From positions 414,972-478,971 of the forward strand of contig NW_004797628.1 of the NCBI RefSeq assembly GCF_000002075.1: 64,000 bases of DNA. The letters are read 5' to 3'. This document shows positions 57,092 through 64,000 of this stretch, in pieces. The notes below the pieces were generated by a model. It ran no database searches and was not told the DNA's origin. It saw nothing but the letters and a program-made list of their open reading frames with translations. How positions within the stretch are numbered: position 1 is the stretch's first letter; every line of letters begins with the position of its first letter. Source of the stretch: Aplysia californica. Its lineage: Eukaryota > Mollusca > Gastropoda > Aplysiida > Aplysiidae. A program made the translations under genes and the position numbers.

Positions 57092-57387
57092 CAAAGATCG
57101 GCGCTTTTTCGGTAGATTTCTAGTTCCCACCCCCCTTATTTGATAGAGCCTGACCTACATCTAGATCTATATACGTTTGATTCGCGGCAAGCTAAGATGT
57201 CAAACCTAACAACTGCAAAACATTAAATTGTGGTAAAATTCAGGGGGGCATGCCCCCCTGAAACCCCCCACCTTGTTTTTGTTAGGTTAAGGGGGCAAGC
57301 CCCCCTGAAACCCCCCTACTCTTGGGGCCAAAACCGGCGAATAACAAATGCGGGGTGGGAACTACCGAAAAAGCGCCCAAAGATCAA
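57092..57387. mobile_element. Short inverted-repeat element
   Basis: The left arm around gcgctttttcggtag...gttcccacccc and the right arm ggggtgggaactaccgaaaaagcgc are inverted; the left arm has a few extra bases. Between them gggggca(t/a)gcccccctgaaac occurs twice (57243-57267 and 57289-57313). No target-site duplication is clear. Confidence 0.55.
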
Positions 57388-57392
57388 TAATC

Positions 57393-58530
57393 TAGATCTA
57401 GAAGTAGTCTAGATATGTAGGCTATCTTAATCTAAATAAATTCAATGCTTCACTTTCACTACTTTTTCAAAGACAAAATCGGTCCATAAACCAAAGAAAT
57501 ATATATATTTGCAACAACTAAACACCAGTTGAGTGCTTCCCCTCGGAATGTTCCTGTATCCATCCACAGATAAAGACTTACCACACTTTTAATATACGAG
57601 ACTTATTGTGTATCCATTTATTCAACTTTTGCACTCGTTATAATCGATGGGTCGGTCTGCTGCGCTCCGGCATGTTTATTCTTCCTTCAACTTAGAGGCT
57701 ACTTGCTTGCAGTTGCAGCAGTATTAGAAACTAGAAAGGGCTGCAACTCTGCAACACGCAGGAGTTTAAAAAAAAATTAAATTATCAATATTTAATTTTT
57801 ACAGTGCGTCTCAACTTGGGGCCAACAACTTTTTCAAAGTACTGTTATACATTTATTATTATTATTATACATTAATGCTGTGTATACTACACTGCAGTCT
57901 TAGTCTTAGCCAATGAGACTAGAAGAAGACAAACACAATACAAGCAAATTATTCCATTTAATGGTGCTTATTATCAACAGGTTTCAGCTAACCGATTTTT
58001 CACTCTTGGAAAGTGGAAAGGAGCGGACGCTTTCCCAGTACAGATTTATTTCATTCTGTCTTTAAAGTAACTTGCATGTAGCCATAGCATAGCCTACCAA
58101 AGGCTGCAAATTTATTTTAGTAAGATGAAATCGTTGCGAAAGTTGCATCGTTTTCTGAGTGACATATGCAGCAATTAATGTGATGCAATGTTTTCATTTG
58201 TTGCAAGAGAATCGTTGAAACTGAAACCATTAAGTTTTCATTCTGCAACAAGTCAAAATAATCTATCTATATAGGCCCTCTACCACACCAACAAAGGAGA
58301 ACGATATCAAACTTAAAAAGTTAGTTACAAGGCCAGCTACCACCATTTCTTTTTTATGTGAAGATGGGGACTAAGACAAAAACTTGGCTCCCTACGTATG
58401 CTGCTTAATATCTACCTGTGCCAGTGGTTGCAAAGTAGCAAAGGAGCAGAAAAATCAATGCCCTTTGCTGGTTTGACGTGAACCAACCAAAAGCAATAAA
58501 TTCAACAACAAACGACTGCTCCTTTCTTTC
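57393..58530. other. Intergenic, no supported gene
   Basis: It begins with a few CTAGAT words and an (ATT)n near 57850. Nothing coding is recognised. Confidence 0.45.
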
Positions 58531-58898
58531 TTTTTTATTTTTTAGTAGAGGTTGCGCTCGCAACTGCATAAGGTCGTATGAGCGCCAAGGGGTGGATGTC
58601 AACAGAGAAGTCTTTACAGGGAATCGGGCTTACTCTGCTCACCACTCCAGCTTCAACAGCACAAAGTCTGTTTAGACTTTCAAGGCACCCCGGAAGTAGC
58701 GGGTCACAAGAGTGTGACAAACATACATAAGAAGTAAAGGGAATGACGATAGTAAGGATTAGGGGGAAAAAAGCAGCAGTTCCATTTTGTAATTCAAGCA
58801 CAGTTATGGGCATGAGATTGTTGAATCAGCCCATTTACAATTCTACGGTGCATAAGAACGAGAAATATATCCCCCCTTTAGGAATGGCCTACAGACAC
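58531..58898 (-). mobile_element. Long-body member of the CTAAAACTAAAA-tail family, copy 2
   Basis: In minus orientation it ends gcgagcgcaacctctactaa with an A-rich tail, and its body matches 3700-4005 (gagcagagtaag, gtgctgttgaagc). The body is unrelated to the short SINEs although the tail is the same. Confidence 0.65.
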
Positions 58899-58942
58899 TT
58901 CAGTCAGTGGCACCGCCAGGACTACACACAAACTCATACACC

Positions 58943-58944
<2 letters not shown>

Positions 58945-59005
<61 letters not shown>

Positions 59006-59009
59006 CACA
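58945..59009. repeat. (GA)n(GCA)n compound microsatellite
   Basis: A GA run passes directly into about ten GCA/CAG units. The poly-Q, poly-A or poly-L reading frames across it are artefacts of the repeat. Confidence 0.95.
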
Positions 59010-59284
59010 GCAGATTTGGGGTGGGGATACATTGTTGTTTGAGGAGGGAGGTGTCACTATGGACTTGGAAAGGGGAATTTCGCGCTCGTTATATCGGAGG
59101 TAGGGTTCCCCACTCATAGCACTGCATGTCCCCTTTAAAAAACGGTGAAACGATATTATATATGTTTTCGTCCCTATCAACACTATTAGAATACTTAAGA
59201 GGTAAGACCTCTGAGTTTAGCGTCCATCTCCATCAGGGTCACCTGCTCGTTGTGCCAATCTTGTAATGTTTCCATCGTTGAGGC

Positions 59285-61070
59285 ATGCTAAGTAGCAGAA
59301 GTCTAGGGCGTTCTCAAGAGCAACTCCTTGTGGGTTTGTGGTTGAATTGCCCCAGCCACTCCCTCGTGCACCGATCTCTCTACAAACTGCCACATATTAT
59401 ACATGGCGAGTCCTTGGATATCATGGAAGCGACCACTTGCCGTGCACAGTGCTTGTCAGGCGTAGGAAATCCACCAAAACCGCCAAGAAGACAAAGGCAT
59501 TCGCGTATGAGGTCAGGGGCAAAGGCAATCCCAGTCAGGAGGATAAAGCAAGTGGAGATCACCCAGCCGCCAAGGAGGAATGATGAGCTGGACAAATTGT
59601 GGAGAGCAAAAAGGAAGGCGTTACAAGCATACCAACATAACCGAGAGAACCCAAACCTGAAAAGAGCAGAGAAGGACGCTTCAGAACTATTCACGGTCGT
59701 GGTGAAAGAGGCTAAGAAAGCCATTTATGAAATTTTTGGCCAAGAGGTGGCAGATGATAAGGCACTCAACAGATTCTGGCAGCTGTACAGATCAATGGTG
59801 AAAAAGAGGCCGGCCAATGGTCTACCAGACTTCCAACGGGAGGAAGACGTGTGGGTGTGGTCAGACAAGGAGAAAGGTGAGGTGCTGTCTGCCCGATATA
59901 TTCAGCAGACAGACCAGGGAAACGAAGTGGAACGAAAAAGGCTTCTCTGTGTTATACGCCAGCGGTAGGTTAATGAATCTTCAACTACACCCTCAGTCAC
60001 GATGACGTTAAGAGAACAATCAAGCGCTCTCCCAATACCGCCTCGGGTCCAGATGGTGTTCGGTTCTCTCACATGAAAAACCTTGACGAGGACAGCATCA
60101 GGAACCTCACAGAAATCCCCAACAGGAGTCTATGGAAAAGAAAGATACCAGATGACTGGCTGGACAGCCATATAGTGCCTCTCCCCAAGCCTGACAAGGA
60201 CCAGAGTAAGATAGCTGCTTATATAGTAAACACGATTCAAAATCTGCATGAGCAAGCTTTTAGAAAAGGAGGTCGGGTACTCGATCGCAAAGGAGCTAGA
60301 AAAGGAAGAGGCACTTCCAGCGACTCAGGGTAGCTACAGAAGGGGGAAGGAAACGTGGATGAATGCCGCCGTCCTTGCATCAGATGTTTATGATGGGTTT
60401 GAAAGAGGCGAGGAGACTGATAGCAGCGCTTGACCTCGAGGATGCTTACAACAGGGTTGAGTACGATGTCCTTTTGAGAACAATGATCAACCTGAAGATT
60501 AGCTCCCAGATCGTGATATGGGTAGGTGAGGCATTGCTGAAGAGGAGAGTTGCAATGCGGCTGGGAAACTGGACATCTGACACCAGAAGCATCTCACCGG
60601 GGTTGCCAAAGGGATCATCACTCTCACCAGTGTTATTCAACATATACACAGTTGGAATCACTTCTGGACAACTGGAAGGCCCAAGGCGTGTGCTAAGCTT
60701 TGCGGATGATGTCCTTGTATACAGATAGTGTAAGGACCGACAAGAAACAGCTAGCGCGGTGCAACAGGAGCGGAATCGAATTGGACAATTGTGTGCAAAC
60801 CACAAAGGCAAACTCCACCCCCGACAAGGCCTGTGTGCTATGGTGCTCGCAGAACAATCACGTGGTGAAAGCAGAGATGCTTACAGTCACCATCAACGAC
60901 AGGGTCCTGAACCAGCAACCTGCGAGGAAAAGCCAGAAGAATATCCACCAGCTGTTAACTGGCACGGTCAGCAGGCAGACCCTTTCATGGATCCTGGAGA
61001 AGAGGGAGGGGCAGCTATGGCATTGTGCCGCCTGCAATGATGCCCATTCTCCAACCAAGTAACCAAATAA
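59285..61070 (+). mobile_element. Decayed LINE: end of endonuclease, RT, C-terminal part
   Basis: The first part, in one frame, has LGYHGSDHLPCTVLVRR, the SDHLP end of an APE-type endonuclease. A shifted frame gives LDKLWRAKRKALQAYQHNRE and NRFWQLYRSMVKKRPANGLP. A third gives KRSPNTASGPDGVRFSHMKN (RT start). Then come AALDLEDAYNRVEYDVLLRT, SPGLPKGSSLSPVLFNIYTV and the catalytic VLSFADDVLVYR. Past a stop follow VLWCSQNNHVVKAEMLTVTI and LTGTVSRQTLSWILEKREGQ. At least four frame changes mean it cannot be active. It differs in sequence from the 49.1-kb LINE and belongs to another clade (jockey/CR1-like order; not resolved). Confidence 0.85.
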
Positions 61071-61174
61071 GTAAGTCCATCTCCGACAGGACCGAGCCAA
61101 AAGAAATTCGTGAGGCTCGCGAACCCGCGAACTTGTGGGTCAAGTAGCCTAACCACTAAGCTATGGGCGCTGCG
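61060..61174 (-). mobile_element. tRNA-like SINE head
   Basis: On the minus strand from 61174 it reads GCGCCCATAGCTTAGTGGTT with an exact Pol III A box (TAGCTTAGTGG) and a near B box (GGGTTCGCGAGCC). The anticodon arm does not fold with a 7-base loop, so it is not a working tRNA gene. It abuts the decayed LINE. Confidence 0.55.
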
Positions 61175-62040
61175 TGTCTCCCTCACAGCACTGCGCACCA
61201 CCATGCATCGCTATGAGATATCTCACCTCCCCCTCCCCTTCTCTCAGCAGACTGACAGCTCCGGCAAGATGGACGACCAAGGACCAAACACACACACACA
61301 CACAGTGAGTCCTCGTACTTGTACTCCTTGCAGTTGCAGCACCAGTCCAGTGGACTCTACAATTACACTTACAGTATAGTATTTTTTTTGTTGCATCCTG
61401 ACACATTTACGGCTACGGTCCTATAGCACAGGTCGGTGATGTGCGTACATTTCCAATTTCTGCACGTCAATTGGGCCCCTCTGGGCTAGCAGGTTTAGGA
61501 AGCTAGTCTTCACCATTAAATTCAGATTTATTCAGTAACAAGTCAAGTTTCAGTTTGTACTGGATGGCTGTAAATTGTTTTAGGTACCCATTGACACACT
61601 TTGGATCATTCAGATCAGGGCCAACCTGGGCTGAGTGGGATACAATAACGTACAATCCAGCACTTGGAAATCCAACACACATCTTCTGCGTATTACAGTG
61701 AAAACTTTTACTATTATTACATTACAACACAGACTCAGACCCGATCATTTGAACTGACCAATAAGTTTAAATTATAAGAATAAGTTCAGTTTACATTATT
61801 GTATAAAGTATAAGATAAGTTATATGATGCTTGTGAAATGCTCTCATCATGTTTCTCTTTAAATTCTGAATATAGGATCAAATAGATCAAATACAAGAGA
61901 CTAAAATATAGAAACAACTACATGTATGCCAGTGTTGGGTAAGCAGAAAACTAGCATCACTTTTGGGGATATTTATTACCATTATAATGATAATCAATCT
62001 AAAACACTACAAGCAAAGCTGGTGCCATGTTATTCTCTTT
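61175..62040. other. Intergenic; (CA)n microsatellite
   Basis: (CA)n at 61290-61304. No gene recognised. Confidence 0.45.
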
Positions 62041-62044
62041 GATA

Positions 62045-62200
62045 TTCACAACGCACGTACAGGAAGCTGAAAGGACTGGCCAGTCAGGGACATGCCCATG
62101 CAACACGGCACTCATGACCGCAGAACATTTGGTTGAGGAAAGCCCTGTACACAACAGAAACCAAGAGAGGGAACATGGCCTCACCAGTGTCTTTTACTTT
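62045..62200 (+). mobile_element. LINE C-terminal fragment
   Basis: The frame reads VQEAERTGQSGTCPCNTALM then TAEHLVEESPVHNRNQ. This resembles the CxC...H...C zinc-knuckle-like end of many LINE pol proteins (usual form C.CG...MT..H.L..CP). Only a short, diverged piece remains. Confidence 0.6.
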
Positions 62201-62280
62201 TCAAGACAAGCTTTATGTCAACTTGTAGGCATTTCAACAGACTACAATTTTTGTGAAGAAATTCAGTTTGGCTATAACGA

Positions 62281-62310
62281 AGAGGAGGAAGGAGGAGGAG
62301 GAGGAGGAAA
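62281..62310. repeat. (GGA)n microsatellite
   Basis: A short run of GGA units. Confidence 0.85.
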
Positions 62311-63915
62311 CCTAGTTTTGTCATTTTAATTTTCCATTATTTTGTCAGGTGATATAAATTTATCAAAAAGTTACCATGACATCCATTAGAAATAGGTATT
62401 AAAAGAGACTCAAACTGTAATATTTAGAAAATGGAATCCGAGAGACAGAAAAAATTCACTATCAATGATCAACACAGTAAATCAACAGTGAACAGTGCTA
62501 CAACAAGAATGAACAAAAGAGTCTATATCAAGGTGAAGAGATCAAATCCATTTAATGAAGGCATTGAACCCAAAACTGACAAGGGCATTTTAAAGTACCA
62601 TACTACACAAAGTGAGACCATACAAAGTTTTCACAATGGGACATGCACAAAAATGTATTTTATTGCCTGGTTTTCTGATGTCATCAAACAACAAAAGACT
62701 ATCTCATCTACAGAAAATGTTTAGGTGAAGCATAATTCTGCTAGGCTGAACATTTCTGGGTAGTTAAATTATTTCGTATATGAATTGTATCAATATCAGC
62801 CATGTATTTATTATGAGAGCACAAAACATATTCCATCTCAATCTCAGCATTTTGGACTCTTCCCTCCCCCCCTACCCACCCATTCTCGTCATATTCATGA
62901 GAAATTAAATATGGTTTGGCAATCCCTCACTCATACTAGACAAGAGAAAAGAAAAAAAAAAAAAAAAAAACCCTGCATCATGGCACCTTTCCACCACACT
63001 GTAGAAGCAGCTAAAATTAGACACTTTTATTTAGCTGCAGGAAAGAAACATGACATTTTCACCATCGCAACAACTAGTGAAATCATTAGACCGCGGCAGA
63101 CTTTCCTGGCAAGTCATGTTTCACAATGCCAAAAACAGGGGTGGGGGGTACTAGAGAGATAGAGAGTGCAAACATCCACCTGTGCCCCGTTCTTCTACAA
63201 GTGAGTAGAGCCTCAGCTAAAACATTAAACATTATAAACATATCTAGTTCACATCAACTTCGTGACAACTGAGATCTCTTAGATTACTGGGTATGTATGT
63301 AGACAGTCACAAAAATTACAATTCCGAACAAAAAGCTGAACTTCTGGTTAACTTTTCATTTTTTTGTATAAAGACATTTTGAACATGTTACCATTTACGT
63401 AAAAGAGGATATCAAATTGATTAACTTTGAAACACTCATCAAACTTTTGATCAAAATGTTATTACTGACCAAAGTTATCCATTACCCATAATGACTTCAG
63501 TTTCTACTTTAAAAATTATGGGAATCTGATGTATTTGAAAAATAAAAACTTCCTCAAAACAAAATCAGAGAACCAGAAAAGAAAGCTGACTATATAACAC
63601 AGACCAAAGATTTTGGCTTAACAGTAACACCGGTCCTTTTCAGTTAGGAAGACAGGAAGAATAAGGTTTTTAGTAACATTCCCAGTATGGAAAGTAAAAC
63701 AGCAAGAAAACATTAACATCATTTTAATTAAAATTACAATGAATGTCAGACATGTCATCAGTGATTAAAAAAATTATTCTAGAAGCCTTGAGACCATTTG
63801 GATACAATCTAAAGTAATAATTTTACAAAAAACAACTTAATGCAGGAGCCAAAGGCAGCAAATTTACACTTCAGAAAATGCAAAGTTGCTTCTCCTGGGC
63901 ACACCAGCTCAACTG
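62311..63915 (-). other. Probable 3' UTR of the minus-strand gene at the window end
   Basis: A-rich on the + strand, with an A-run at 62950-62970. No ORF of note; the 62431-62724 and 62785-63162 frames have no family resemblance. Minus-strand AATAAA occurs at 63031-63026. Confidence 0.4.
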
Positions 63916-63999
63916 TCAGCTGTTGTTCTTCTTGTCCCCCGATAGCACAGCTTTGATACCTTGGACCAGTTGGTTATAGAGATCGTCTAAAGACTTAGA
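63916..63999 (-). CDS. C-terminal end of an unidentified minus-strand protein (partial)
   Basis: The minus strand reads SKSLDDLYNQLVQGIKAVLS then GDKKNNS and TGA (63918-63916), open to the window edge. The amphipathic helix-like composition and ordinary codon use differ from the surrounding A/T-rich sequence, which supports a real coding end. I do not recognise the family from 27 residues. Transcription would run in the same direction as the glycosyltransferase gene. Confidence 0.6.
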   Translation of the reverse strand, partial: SKSLDDLYNQLVQGIKAVLSGDKKNNS

Positions 64000-64000
64000 A

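Noticed and set aside
58743-59183. ORFs with poly-Gln, poly-Ala or poly-Leu
   Set aside because: They span the (GA)n(GCA)n microsatellite and no conserved domain flanks it.
61111-61174. tRNA gene
   Set aside because: The anticodon arm would have a 5-base loop and the T arm does not pair well. It is better read as a SINE head.

Overview
The window looks like nuclear DNA of an invertebrate animal, most likely a mollusc (probably a gastropod). It has AT-rich, T-rich introns, GT-AG splicing, one long conserved animal signalling gene, and a dense mix of LINE fragments, SINEs and short inverted-repeat transposons. It also has long C/G homopolymers and a recurring CTAGAT simple repeat. The species assignment is an inference.

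Region 435-29624 (+) is one gene, RASA1 (p120 Ras GTPase-activating protein). I traced 24 exons, with a doubtful additional exon 2. From the start codon to the stop every splice phase fits, giving about 908 residues. The domain order is SH2 - SH3 - SH2 - PH - C2 - RasGAP, as in vertebrate RASA1. Both SH2 phosphotyrosine-binding arginines, the GAP arginine finger and the FLR signature arginine are present. The vertebrate Gly/Ala/Pro-rich leader is absent. The introns carry most of the mobile elements. Two 1-kb copies of one repeat lie in opposite orientation in intron 4 and in the last intron.

Region 29.6-51.8 kb has no gene I can support. It probably holds the RASA1 3' untranslated sequence, then transposon debris: TA-flanked and TTAA-flanked MITEs, and two SINEs with clear target-site duplications. 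A stretch near 43.7-44.05 kb reads as a noisy, homopolymer-collapsed second copy of 43.39-43.67 kb, most likely an assembly error. A 5'-truncated LINE at 49.1-50.1 kb has an intact 13-bp target-site duplication. Base composition on the + strand changes from T-rich to A-rich at about 40-42 kb, which suggests that transcription from the two sides converges there.

Region 51.8-52.9 kb (-) is a family 32 glycosyltransferase in one coding exon: a type II membrane protein with a DXD motif, probably acting in the Golgi. Region 53-63 kb is repeat-rich. It holds two related pogo-like MITEs in opposite orientation, a tRNA-derived SINE, a decayed LINE with endonuclease and reverse transcriptase remains (59.3-61.07 kb), a tRNA-like SINE head and a further LINE C-terminal fragment. 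The last 85 bases hold the C-terminal codons of an unidentified minus-strand gene.

I found no novel biological system with coding evidence. The most unusual features are structural: nested perfect inverted repeats, SINEs of different bodies sharing one 3' tail, inverted intronic repeats bracketing most RASA1 exons, and the garbled duplication.
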